Shown here: in pieces, positions 43,183 to 51,652 of the stretch | How positions within the stretch are numbered: the first letter of the stretch is position 1 | How the letters are laid out: each line of letters begins with the position of its first letter | Made by a program: the position numbers and the translations under genes | Notes under the pieces: generated by a model | Databases searched by the model: none | The model's input: only the letters and a program-made list of their open reading frames with translations | What the model was told of the DNA's origin: nothing | Source: Leptotrichiaceae bacterium | GTDB taxonomy: Bacteria > Fusobacteriota > Fusobacteriia > Fusobacteriales > Leptotrichiaceae | Reading direction: 5' to 3' | NCBI GenBank assembly: GCA_018060185.1 | Contig: JAGOWQ010000006.1 | Coordinates: 1 to 64,000 of the forward strand | DNA: 64,000 nt

Positions 43183-44091
43183 TTATTCTTCTTCTTTTAC
43201 AATAATATTTCCATATAATTTTTTTAATTGTTTTATATTTTTCCCTTTTTTACCAATTACTTCACTTTTATGTTTTTTGTTTACATAAAATATATATATA
43301 AAATCATTTTTTTCTATTTTATTAACTTTTTCTATTTTTATATCTTCAACTTCTTCAAAAATATAATTTTCTAATTCTTTTTTAAATTTTATTTTATCTA
43401 ATGTTAAATATTTACCATCTAAAGGTGCCATTTTATTATTCAAAATATAATTGCTCATTATTCTTACTTGATGATGTAAAAAACCATCTCCTTCAAAATA
43501 AAGTTTTCCATTTTCATATTTTATTTTTATATCTCTTATATGATTTTTTAATTTTTCACCTTTTTTAGAAGTAAATTGTTTAAAATCTTTTTTACCAGAC
43601 AACTCTTTACAAAACTTATATATTTTTTCTTCATTATTTTTAATAAGGTTTTCAGGATATTCATAAACATAATATCTTTTTTCTATCATATCAGGAAATT
43701 CTAAAAAAGGTAATGTATTTTTAATATTCATTATTTCAAAATATTCTGTTTTAAATTTATTAAGTTTATTTTTAAATCTAGAAATTTCTATATTATTTTT
43801 TGAATTAACATATAAAACATTTTCTCTTGCATTTACATCTTTGTCTGTTCTTCCAGCTTGCTGTACTCCTTTAAATATATTTATACCATTATATTTTAGT
43901 ATTTTTTTAAATTCAGATTTTACACTTCTTACTCCAGGATTTTCATCAAATGAATCAAAATGACTTCCTTTATAATTTATAAAAAAAAGATATCCTTGAT
44001 ACTTAGTATTTTCAAAATTTCTTATTTTCATTTTCAACGTTTCTAACATATTTTGTTCGTTTATTTCATATATTTTATTTAATTCATTCAT
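43183..44091 (-). CDS. Divergent TruA-like tRNA pseudouridine synthase with KH-like C-terminus
   Basis: About 302 residues. QQAGRTDKDVNA with catalytic Asp83 matches the TruA motif GRTDxGVHA, and FLHHQVRIM near 210 matches its second signature. The rest is divergent. The last 30 residues contain V-I-G-K-K-G-K-N-I (278-286), an I-G-x-x-G-x-x-I pattern as in KH RNA-binding domains, absent from ordinary TruA. The start codon overlaps the asparaginase stop by 4 bases, with GGGAG about 10 bases upstream. Confidence 0.82.
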   Translation of the reverse strand: MNELNKIYEINEQNMLETLKMKIRNFENTKYQGYLFFINYKGSHFDSFDENPGVRSVKSEFKKILKYNGINIFKGVQQAGRTDKDVNARENVLYVNSKNNIEISRFKNKLNKFKTEYFEIMNIKNTLPFLEFPDMIEKRYYVYEYPENLIKNNEEKIYKFCKELSGKKDFKQFTSKKGEKLKNHIRDIKIKYENGKLYFEGDGFLHHQVRIMSNYILNNKMAPLDGKYLTLDKIKFKKELENYIFEEVEDIKIEKVNKIEKNDFIYIFYVNKKHKSEVIGKKGKNIKQLKKLYGNIIVKEEE

Positions 44092-45149
44092 TTTGTCAAT
44101 TCTCCCGCTATACTTTTTCTTAAGAGAACTTTTATTTCATTTATATCTTTATATTTTCCTAAAAGATACATTAACTTTGTTATAGCACTCTCAGGAGTTA
44201 TATCATGTCCATTCACTACACCAAGCTTTGTTAGAAAAGCATTTGATTCATACAATCCTGTTTCTACCCTACCCACAGTACATTGTGTAATATTCAATAT
44301 AACTACTTTAGAGTCTATTATTTCTTTTATTACCTTTAAAAATCTTTCATTTTTAGGAGTATTCCCACTACCGTAAGTTCTAAGTACAAGTCCTTTAATT
44401 TTTTTATTTTTTGTAAATATACTTTCGAATATTTCTGGATTAAAGCTAGGAAAAACATCCATCATAATGACGTTGGGATTCATTTCATAATCAACATAAA
44501 AATTTTCATTATTCATTTTTAAAAGTCTGTTTTTAAATATTTTAACTGTAGAACCTGCTTCTCCTAGTGGAAGATAGTTTGGACTAGAAAATCCAAAATA
44601 ATTATTAGAATTCAATTTTCTTGCTCTATTTCCTTTAAAAAGATTGTCTCTAAAAAATATACACACTTCAGGTATATTTGGTAAAATTTCTTCCTCTTTC
44701 AAATTTTCACATTCATTTTCCTGCTTTTCAATTATTTCTATTGAAGTAAGTAAATTCTGAAGTCCATCACTTCTAATTTCTTGAATGGGTCTTTGTGCTC
44801 CTGTTAATATTACTGTCTTTTTCAAGTTTTTTAACATAAATGACAATGCAGATGCTGTGTATGCCATTGTATCAGTTCCATGCAAGATTATAAATCCTTT
44901 ATATTTATCATAATTTTTTTCTATTATTTTAGCTATTTCTAACCATATAGTATAATCCATATCTGAAGAGTCAATTATTTTACTTAAAGACGTATAATCT
45001 ACCTTTAAATCTTTAAGGAATTGATAGTTATGAATTACTTCTTCCCAAGATTTTGACGGTTTTAATACATCCCCAATTCCTTTATCAGATTTAGAACTAA
45101 CCATACTTATTGTTCCACCAGTATTTATTATCAAAATTTTCTTATCCAC
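44088..45149 (-). CDS. ansA: Type I (cytosolic) L-asparaginase
   Basis: About 353 residues. IINTGGTISM with the catalytic Thr and FIILHGTDTMAYTASALSFML (Thr-Asp of the second motif) are diagnostic; the length suits the cytosolic type. Hydrolyses asparagine to aspartate and ammonia. It starts at GTG 45149 behind AGGAG with a long (10-base) spacer. Confidence 0.93.
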   Translation of the reverse strand: MDKKILIINTGGTISMVSSKSDKGIGDVLKPSKSWEEVIHNYQFLKDLKVDYTSLSKIIDSSDMDYTIWLEIAKIIEKNYDKYKGFIILHGTDTMAYTASALSFMLKNLKKTVILTGAQRPIQEIRSDGLQNLLTSIEIIEKQENECENLKEEEILPNIPEVCIFFRDNLFKGNRARKLNSNNYFGFSSPNYLPLGEAGSTVKIFKNRLLKMNNENFYVDYEMNPNVIMMDVFPSFNPEIFESIFTKNKKIKGLVLRTYGSGNTPKNERFLKVIKEIIDSKVVILNITQCTVGRVETGLYESNAFLTKLGVVNGHDITPESAITKLMYLLGKYKDINEIKVLLRKSIAGELTK

Positions 45150-45183
45150 TATAAATTTTCTCCTGTTTATATTGTATTTAATT

Positions 45184-45849
45184 TTATTTTTTTATTTTTT
45201 CTATCAGTTCATCCACAGTAGATACTTTTATTTTTTCATCTATATCTTTTTCTTTTTTACCAGCTCCAAATCCCCAATTACAATAGACTATATCTACTTT
45301 TGCGTTCTTTGCTGTTTCTACATCTACTTTCATGTCCCCCACAAATAATATTTTTTCTTTTGATATATTATATTTTTCTGAAATCATATTAACTCCATAA
45401 GGATCTGGTTTTCTAGGATGCTTATCATCATTTGCTCCTACAACTTCTATAAATTTCCATTTAGAAAGATTTTCATTTGCAGTCTTTACAGCGAGATCAT
45501 TATCTTTATTGGTAACTATTCCCATTTTAATATTATTATCATTAATAAAATCAAGTAAAATCTCTATATTATCATAAAGTTTAACATTATAATTAAAGTA
45601 GACTTTATAATGTTTTTTTATTATTTCGAGCATTTTTTTGGGATTCACTTTATTATCATCATATTTTTCTACATAAAATATTCTATCAACTATACCTTTA
45701 ACTCCATACCCTATATATTCTCTGCTTTCTTCTAGAGAATAATTTTTCAAATTCATCTCTTTCATAGTCATATTTATAACTTTAGAAATTGCCTCTAAAG
45801 TATCTATTAATGTTCCATCTAAATCAAATAAAATTAGTTCATATTTCAT
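45184..45849 (-). CDS. HAD-family phosphatase, phosphoglycolate phosphatase-like
   Basis: About 221 residues. The HAD motifs are FDLDGTLIDTL (I), GIVTNKDN (II), PRKPDPYG (III) and LFVGDMKVDVETAKNA (IV), with a helical cap between I and II as in Gph/PgmB enzymes. ATG behind AAAGGAG. Exact substrate uncertain. Confidence 0.88.
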   Translation of the reverse strand: MKYELILFDLDGTLIDTLEAISKVINMTMKEMNLKNYSLEESREYIGYGVKGIVDRIFYVEKYDDNKVNPKKMLEIIKKHYKVYFNYNVKLYDNIEILLDFINDNNIKMGIVTNKDNDLAVKTANENLSKWKFIEVVGANDDKHPRKPDPYGVNMISEKYNISKEKILFVGDMKVDVETAKNAKVDIVYCNWGFGAGKKEKDIDEKIKVSTVDELIEKIKK

Positions 45850-45911
45850 TTTTACTCCTTTATTTCATTACTATTAGTACAAATAATATGATTTTAATAT
45901 TTTATAAATAA

Positions 45912-46133
45912 TTACGCCTCAATTTCTAATATATTTCCATCATTATCGATGGGATTTCCTTCTTCATCTACTCTTACAACTTTTATACTTTCTAAATGAC
46001 CTCTTACACTTTCCCTAAATTTTTCCATATACATTTTTCTATATTTTTCTCTTTCTTTTTTCTCTTCTTCTGTAAGTTCTCTTTCTTTTGCCAACTTAGA
46101 AAATTCATTTATCTTTTTTATTATATTTTGCAT
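45912..46133 (-). CDS. DUF896 (YnzC-type) small protein
   Basis: About 73 residues: INEFSKLAKERELTEEEKKERE, then YRKMYMEKFRESVRGHLESIKVV, the conserved helix-hairpin of DUF896; in Bacillus the homologue is linked to the SOS regulon. Acidic C-terminal tail. I start it at ATG 46133, preceded by AGGTGG; a GTG at 46142 overlaps that site. Confidence 0.88.
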   Translation of the reverse strand: MQNIIKKINEFSKLAKERELTEEEKKEREKYRKMYMEKFRESVRGHLESIKVVRVDEEGNPIDNDGNILEIEA

Positions 46134-46199
46134 ATTTTCCACCTTTATTTACTTTTTTAATCTATATTTTTAAAAAATACTAAAATTTTTGTTTGCCCT

Positions 46200-46228
46200 A
46201 TTGTATCATATATTCCATGTTAATACAA
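46200..46228 (-). promoter_or_regulatory. Promoter of the DUF896 gene cluster
   Basis: TTGTAT (46223-46228), 17-base spacer, TACAAT (46200-46205) on the minus strand. The 323-base gap 46143-46466 holds only this promoter and the divergent one at 46397-46425. Confidence 0.6.
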
Positions 46229-46396
46229 CTTTTGACATAATTAAATAGTAATGATTTTATCAATGTTTTGTACACTTTTTTATTCTATATAATATTTTTT
46301 ATATTTTTTCCTATCTATATATACAAGATAATATGAAATTTTAAATTTATATATTTAAATTAAATACTACTTACTGTTATATAAATTAGAAAAAAG

Positions 46397-46425
46397 TTGA
46401 CTGATATCAATTCATATGTTATATA
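46397..46425 (+). promoter_or_regulatory. Promoter of the orphan secreted protein gene
   Basis: TTGACT (46397-46402), 17-base spacer, TATATA (46420-46425) on the plus strand. Confidence 0.5.
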
Positions 46426-46466
46426 TTTAAGTGAAATAATTTAAAAAAAGAAAGTAGGGATTTAAT

Positions 46467-46982
46467 GTGAAATTAAAATTATTAATAGCTTTATCGTCCA
46501 TATTTATTGGAATATCAAGTTTTTCTGATTTAGAAAAAAGTACAGAAAAATATGAGGCTATAGTAAAAAGCAATAGTTTTTGTATAGGTTTAAAAGAATT
46601 AGGTTCTGATGGTGGAACAGGTGCAGAGACATTATCGAGATTTTATGATAAATGTGTTATAAATGGAAAAACCTATTCGGGAAATATTGAAGTAACATAT
46701 AATTATAAATTTAAAGAAAATATTAATGGAAAGTTGCATACTAAAGAAAATAGACTTTCAAATGGAAAAAAGTTTTTAAATGAGAAATTATCTATAAATG
46801 ACACTATGATAATAAAAGAAAAAACAAAAATAAATATCACAAAAGAAGAAAAAGGATACGAAACATCTACTAGATTAAAATCAAATAATTGGGAATATAA
46901 AAGAATCTCTGTTGACTATACAATTGAATTAAACGGTAATCAAAAAATATTTCCTATTAAAGATGTAATATTAAAAAAATAG
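46467..46982 (+). CDS. Secreted protein of unknown function
   Basis: About 171 residues, starting at GTG 46467 with AGGGA 6 bases upstream. A signal peptide (KLLIALSSIFIGISSFS) is followed by a soluble, beta-rich part with two cysteines (SFCIGL and DKCVING) that could form a disulfide. I recognise no family. It is a stand-alone plus-strand unit with its own promoter and a strong terminator, flanked by minus-strand genes on both sides. Confidence 0.7.
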   Translation: MKLKLLIALSSIFIGISSFSDLEKSTEKYEAIVKSNSFCIGLKELGSDGGTGAETLSRFYDKCVINGKTYSGNIEVTYNYKFKENINGKLHTKENRLSNGKKFLNEKLSINDTMIIKEKTKINITKEEKGYETSTRLKSNNWEYKRISVDYTIELNGNQKIFPIKDVILKK

Positions 46983-47020
46983 AATGATATAAACGATTTT
47001 TAAAAATGTATTAATTTAAT

Positions 47021-47045
47021 AAAAAGAGGAAAAATTCCTCTTTTT
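47021..47045. terminator. Bidirectional terminator
   Basis: AAAAAGAGGAA (47021-47031) / TTCCTCTTTTT (47035-47045), 3-base loop, T runs on both strands; shared by the convergent genes ending at 46982 and 47055. Confidence 0.9.
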
Positions 47046-47054
47046 ATAATATTT

Positions 47055-47429
47055 TTAAACATAATCTACTAAAATTTCAATATTTCCTTCTTCGTCAGCA
47101 AAAAGACCAGTAACAGAGATATCAGGAAGTCGTTCATGTATCATACCAACAGATTTTTTGATATATCCTTTTTGAGTGTTATCATCAGTAGGACATCCAG
47201 CGCAATCACTGTGACCAGCTACAAAAATATGATAAGAATGATGTTTTTTAATAGAAATTAAAACAATTTTATCTTCTACATTTTTCAAATATTCTTCATT
47301 AACAATTTTATTTGCAGGACCAGCATCAGTGATAGTATCTACAAATTCATATCTATAATTAGCTCTGATATATTCATTAATAATATGAATAAACCTTCCA
47401 TCCATACAACAAATAAGTGTACAAAACAT
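47055..47429 (-). CDS. Short beta-carbonic-anhydrase-like protein
   Basis: About 124 residues. C8-M-D-G-R12 and H73-S-D-C76-A-G-C matches the zinc site of beta-carbonic anhydrases (C-x-D-x-R and H-x-x-C). Usual beta-CAs are about 180-220 residues, so this is a minimal version, close to small CA-like proteins of anaerobes. An extra Cys79 is notable. ATG behind AGGAG. Activity is inferred. Confidence 0.78.
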   Translation of the reverse strand: MFCTLICCMDGRFIHIINEYIRANYRYEFVDTITDAGPANKIVNEEYLKNVEDKIVLISIKKHHSYHIFVAGHSDCAGCPTDDNTQKGYIKKSVGMIHERLPDISVTGLFADEEGNIEILVDYV

Positions 47430-47522
47430 ATTAATCTCCTATTTTCATGTATTTTATAATTTTAAAGAACATCAAATTGCGATATTTTTGTTACAATATT
47501 TTTAAATTTTTAAAACATTTCC

Positions 47523-47534
47523 TTAATTAATCAC
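47523..47534 (-). other. Three-codon mini-ORF before the CA-like gene
   Basis: GTG-ATT-AAT-TAA with AAAGGAG and an 8-base spacer, in the leader between the promoter at 47561-47589 and the gene at 47429. Possibly chance. Confidence 0.3.
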
Positions 47535-47560
47535 AATAACTTCTCCTTTAAAATCGATAA

Positions 47561-47589
47561 ATTTTAGCACAAAATTAATAAATTGTAAA
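47561..47589 (-). promoter_or_regulatory. Promoter of the CA-like gene
   Basis: TTTACA (47584-47589), 17-base spacer, TAAAAT (47561-47566) on the minus strand. Confidence 0.55.
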
Positions 47590-47634
47590 ATTTATTTATT
47601 AATTTTATAAATTATATATTTAGTATAGATAAAA

Positions 47635-47660
47635 AAAATAGAGGGGTTACCCTCTATTTT
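47635..47660 (-). terminator. Terminator of the purine permease gene
   Basis: AAAATAGAGGG / CCCTCTATTTT (11-bp stem, 4-base loop), T run on the minus strand. It starts directly after the stop codon. Confidence 0.9.
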
Positions 47661-49037
47661 TTAAAGAAAAATAAGTTTTAATATGAATAAAACAGCAAGT
47701 ACTATCATAACCAAAGACACTTCTTTTTTATCTTCTTTTTTAGCAAATAAATTATAAAAAATATTAATTATCACATACGATAATATACCTAAAGTAAGTC
47801 CATCTCCTATACTGTATGTTAAAGCCATAGTTGTAGCAGTTATAAATGCAGGCACTCCGTCAGTTACGTCATGAAGATTTATTTCTTTTAAAGAACTTAA
47901 CATTAAATACCCTACATAGATTAATGCTGGTGCTGTTGCTGAAGCTGGTATTGATATGAAAATAGGTGAAAAAAACATTGAAAGTAGAAATAATACCCCT
48001 GTAGTTACAGCTGTCCATCCAGTTCTTCCTCCAGCTTGTACCCCTGTGGAACTTTCTACATAAGTAGTTACTGTAGACACTCCTAGAGCAGCCCCCGCCG
48101 TAGTTCCAATGGCATCAGCAAGTAATGCTCTACTAACGTTAGGTACTTTACCATCTTTATCAAGCATATTGGCTTGGGAACATACTCCTATTAACGTTCC
48201 AACTGTATCAAAGAAGTCTACAAATAAAAATGTACAAACAATTATAAAAAAATTACCTAACATTTTTGTATCATTTAAAAATGAAAAATCCATTTTACCG
48301 GCAATTGGAGCAATAGATTCATATTTAAATATTCCAGAAGGTAAATAAATACCCAATTCTGCAGCTTTAGCTGGATTAATCAAAGCATATCCCCAAGCTA
48401 GAAGTGAACTTGCAACTATTCCGTATAATATAGAACCTCTAACACCTTTTTTGTCTAATATAGATATTACAAATAAACCTAATGCAGCAACAACTATTGT
48501 TATTGACATGTGACCCATACTAACTTTAGTAGCCTCATTTAAAACAACAAGCCCTGCTCCTGAAAATCCTATAAAAGCTATAAATATACCTATCCCTGCT
48601 GTAACTGCATGTTTCATACTAATAGGTATGGAATTAACTACTGCTTCACGTACTTTAAATAATGTTAAAATTATAAAAATTATCCCCTCAACAAATACCG
48701 CAGTAAGAGCTATTTGCCAGCTTATTCCACCTTTTAATACCACTGTAAATGCAAAAAATGCATTTAAACCCATTCCTGATGCAAGTGCAAAAGGTAAATT
48801 TGCAATAAAACCCATTAAAAAACATCCTATTGCTGCCGCTAAACACGTCGCGGTTACAAGTGCCCCTGCATCCATTCCAGTTTGAGATAAAATATTAGGA
48901 TTTACCGCTATTATATACGCCATAGTCAAAAATGTAACTAATCCTGCTGTCATTTCCACCTTAAAATTAACTTTTTTTTCAGCTAATAATGGAAATAATC
49001 TTTGCATTCCTTTTAAATTCTCAATATTTGTATTCAT
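47661..49037 (-). CDS. NCS2/AzgA-family purine permease
   Basis: About 458 residues with 12-14 hydrophobic segments. The N-terminal VEMTAGLVTFLTMAYIIAVNP, LASGMGLNAFFAFTVV, FVDFFDTVGTLIGV and ALGVSTVTTYVESSTGVQAGGRTG are hallmarks of the guanine/hypoxanthine/adenine permeases (PbuG, AzgA). It imports purine bases, complementing the de novo operon. ATG behind AGGAGG. No riboswitch is found in its 65-base leader. Confidence 0.93.
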   Translation of the reverse strand: MNTNIENLKGMQRLFPLLAEKKVNFKVEMTAGLVTFLTMAYIIAVNPNILSQTGMDAGALVTATCLAAAIGCFLMGFIANLPFALASGMGLNAFFAFTVVLKGGISWQIALTAVFVEGIIFIILTLFKVREAVVNSIPISMKHAVTAGIGIFIAFIGFSGAGLVVLNEATKVSMGHMSITIVVAALGLFVISILDKKGVRGSILYGIVASSLLAWGYALINPAKAAELGIYLPSGIFKYESIAPIAGKMDFSFLNDTKMLGNFFIIVCTFLFVDFFDTVGTLIGVCSQANMLDKDGKVPNVSRALLADAIGTTAGAALGVSTVTTYVESSTGVQAGGRTGWTAVTTGVLFLLSMFFSPIFISIPASATAPALIYVGYLMLSSLKEINLHDVTDGVPAFITATTMALTYSIGDGLTLGILSYVIINIFYNLFAKKEDKKEVSLVMIVLAVLFILKLIFL

Positions 49038-49102
49038 ATTTCTCCTCCTATTAGATATTAAAATTTATGATTATTAAATTAATCAATTCATAGATTTTTA
49101 AT

Positions 49103-50425
49103 TTATTCATCTAAATTATTAAATATAATTAGTATCTTTTCGATTTTCTTATCTTTTACTCTTTGTGGTTTAAATGATAAATTACCTATAATCACTGGAG
49201 GTATATCTTCGTTATCTTCTGGTATATAACCTATTTTCTCGATAAGAAGTCCACTTAATGTGTCGTAGTGTTTAGAATCTAATTCTATATCAAAATAATC
49301 ATTAATATCGTTTAAAAATAATTCTCCATTTACTAAATATTTATCTGTTGATAATTTTTTTATAGAGGAGTCAACAGCATCATATTCATCATATATATTA
49401 CCCATTACTTCTTCGATTAAATCTTCCAGCGTTACTATTCCAGAAAATCCTCCATATTCATCAATAAGCATAGCTATATGTTTTTTTTCTATTTGAAGTT
49501 CATTAAATAATTCATTAACGTTTTTTGTTTCTGGAACAAAGTACACTTCTTGTAAAATATCTGAAAGTATAACATTTTCAAATCCTTTTTTATATGCTTC
49601 CATCATTAGTTCTTTAGTAAAAAGAACGCCTATTATATTATCAGCTTCCCCATCATAAACAGGAATTCTTGAATATCTCCCTATTTCTTTTTTGGCAAAT
49701 AATTCTTCAATAGTTATATTTTTATCCACTAAAAATACCTTTGTTCTTGGTATCATTATTTCTCTTGCTATTTTTTCGTCAAATTCTATTATATTTTCTA
49801 TCATTTCTTTTTCAATATCATTTATTATTCCATGTTCTCTTCCAACTTCTACAAGGGATCTTATTTCTTCTTTAGAAACTTTTTCTTCTAAATTATCATC
49901 TTTCATTTTTAACAATGATAATACTGTATTTGTTGAAAAAGTAAGAAATTTTACAAAAGGTGAAAATATTTTTGAAATAGTGATAATTATTCCAATGGAG
50001 AATAGTGCAATTTTTTCTGATTTTCTTAATGCAAGCCTCTTAGGTATTAATTCTCCAAATACTAACGTTATATATGATAATAAAAGCGTTATTAGTATCA
50101 TAGAAATTTGATTGCTATAAGGTATATTCAATTTTTGCAAATAAGATGAAAAATATTTTGAAATCCCTGTAGCTGCTGAAGCAGAGGCAAAAAATCCTGC
50201 AAGAGTTATTCCTACTTGTATTGTTGATAAAAACTTGCTCGGTTCTTCAAGTAATTTATCAAGCATTATCGCTCTTTTATTTCCATCTTCTACTAACATT
50301 TTTAATTTATTTTTATTTATTGAAACTATTGCCATTTCGGCACCCGAAAAAAATGCATTTATTCCTGTCAACATTATAATTACTAAAAATTGAAAAAATA
50401 AATGACTTCTGGTCATTGTTTCCAC
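49103..50425 (-). CDS. HlyC/CorC-family protein (CNNM-like transmembrane, CBS pair)
   Basis: About 440 residues: a DUF21 (CNNM) membrane domain with four hydrophobic segments (about 10-170), two CBS domains (about 210-335; MIPRTKVFLVD and IDEYGGFSGIVTLEDLIEEVMGNIYDE) and a CorC_HlyC domain to the end. Members affect Mg2+/Co2+ efflux or other ion transport. Start at GTG 50425 with AGGAGG 9 bases upstream. Confidence 0.9.
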   Translation of the reverse strand: METMTRSHLFFQFLVIIMLTGINAFFSGAEMAIVSINKNKLKMLVEDGNKRAIMLDKLLEEPSKFLSTIQVGITLAGFFASASAATGISKYFSSYLQKLNIPYSNQISMILITLLLSYITLVFGELIPKRLALRKSEKIALFSIGIIITISKIFSPFVKFLTFSTNTVLSLLKMKDDNLEEKVSKEEIRSLVEVGREHGIINDIEKEMIENIIEFDEKIAREIMIPRTKVFLVDKNITIEELFAKKEIGRYSRIPVYDGEADNIIGVLFTKELMMEAYKKGFENVILSDILQEVYFVPETKNVNELFNELQIEKKHIAMLIDEYGGFSGIVTLEDLIEEVMGNIYDEYDAVDSSIKKLSTDKYLVNGELFLNDINDYFDIELDSKHYDTLSGLLIEKIGYIPEDNEDIPPVIIGNLSFKPQRVKDKKIEKILIIFNNLDE

Positions 50426-50505
50426 TATTACACTCCTCCTGATTTATGAACTAATTTAATTATATCATAAAAGACTAGAAATCTCTAGCCTAATCATTTA
50501 TAAGT

Positions 50506-51453
50506 TTATTCATTCATTCCTAAATAAGCTGCACCTATAATTCCAGCATCATTCCCTAATTCCGCTGAAACAATTTTTAACCCTTCTAAAACAGAAGATA
50601 ACGCATACTCATTTAATTTTTTATTAACTCTATCAAATAATATAGACCCTGAAAGTGCTACTCCTCCACCTATAACTACTATTTCTGGATCTAAAATATT
50701 TAGCAAATTACCTAGTCCTAATGCAATGTAGTCTGCTTCATAATCTACTAGTTTAAGAGAAAATTCATCTCCATCTTTTGCAGCATCAAAAATATCTTTA
50801 GCTTCAAGCTCTCTTCCTTCAGTTCTTTCATATAAAAGATTACTTTTATTTACTGTAAGCCTACTATTTGCTTCTCTTATAAGACCTGTAGCAGAGGCAT
50901 AAGCTTCCCAACAACCACTTTGACCACATCCACAAAGTTTTCCATTTTTTTCAACTTTAATATGTCCTACTTCACCGCCTGCACCATTTTTACCACTAAC
51001 AAGCCTTCCATCTACTATAATTCCACCACCTATACCTGTTCCAATGGCTATACCTAATACATTTTTATACCCTTGTGCTCCGCCTTTCCACATTTCACCA
51101 AGAGTTATAACATTTACATCATTATCAACTTTTACTTTTATGTTTAGATGTTTTTCAAATTCTGCTGCTAAGTCTACTTCCCTTGGCCAAGGAAAATTTG
51201 CCCAAAATTTTACTATTCTCTCATTGGCAACAGGACCTGGAACTCCAATTCCAACTCCTCTAACATTATCATATTTTATATTACTTCCTTTTATTTGTTC
51301 TATTAATATATTTGATAACCTCTCTATTGTTTTTTCAAATCCATCTTTTGAATCTGTTTTAACTATTGTAGTGAAAATTATATTTCCTGCTTCATCAACC
51401 AACCCTATCTTTGTATTTGTTCCTCCTAAATCCATACCGACATAATATTTCAT
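50506..51453 (-). CDS. glcK: ROK-family glucokinase
   Basis: About 315 residues. ATP-binding MDLGGTNTKIGL, ROK zinc site in CGCGQSGCWEAYAS, GTGIGGGIIVDGRL and sugar residues EVGH. Phosphorylates glucose in the cytoplasm. Length matches bacterial ROK glucokinases. ATG behind AGGAGG. Confidence 0.92.
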   Translation of the reverse strand: MKYYVGMDLGGTNTKIGLVDEAGNIIFTTIVKTDSKDGFEKTIERLSNILIEQIKGSNIKYDNVRGVGIGVPGPVANERIVKFWANFPWPREVDLAAEFEKHLNIKVKVDNDVNVITLGEMWKGGAQGYKNVLGIAIGTGIGGGIIVDGRLVSGKNGAGGEVGHIKVEKNGKLCGCGQSGCWEAYASATGLIREANSRLTVNKSNLLYERTEGRELEAKDIFDAAKDGDEFSLKLVDYEADYIALGLGNLLNILDPEIVVIGGGVALSGSILFDRVNKKLNEYALSSVLEGLKIVSAELGNDAGIIGAAYLGMNE

Positions 51454-51495
51454 AACGCCTCCTAGTTTTACTAATACTTATTTATATTTATTAAT

Positions 51496-51524
51496 AGTTT
51501 ACCTTATTTTTGATTTTTTTTCAA
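51496..51524 (-). promoter_or_regulatory. Promoter of the glucokinase gene
   Basis: TTGAAA (51519-51524), 17-base spacer, TAAACT (51496-51501) on the minus strand. Confidence 0.6.
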
Positions 51525-51577
51525 TCTTTACTGTATTTTTATATTATATTATAATTTAAATATTTTATACTTTTTAA

Positions 51578-51606
51578 TTGAAGTTAATATACAAAAATGA
51601 TATAAT
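51578..51606 (+). promoter_or_regulatory. Promoter of trpS
   Basis: TTGAAG (51578-51583), 17-base spacer, TATAAT (51601-51606). The leader to the trpS start is too short for a T-box. Confidence 0.8.
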
Positions 51607-51652
51607 CTCAAATATTAAACAGTTAAAACACAAAACATAATGGAGGTCTTCT

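Noticed and set aside
49038-49102. Purine riboswitch before the purine permease gene
   Set aside because: The gap is 65 bases and lacks the aptamer consensus found at 16239-16305.
51454-51652. Tryptophan T-box before trpS
   Set aside because: The promoter lies only about 50 bases before the gene, too short for a T-box, and no T-box motif is present.
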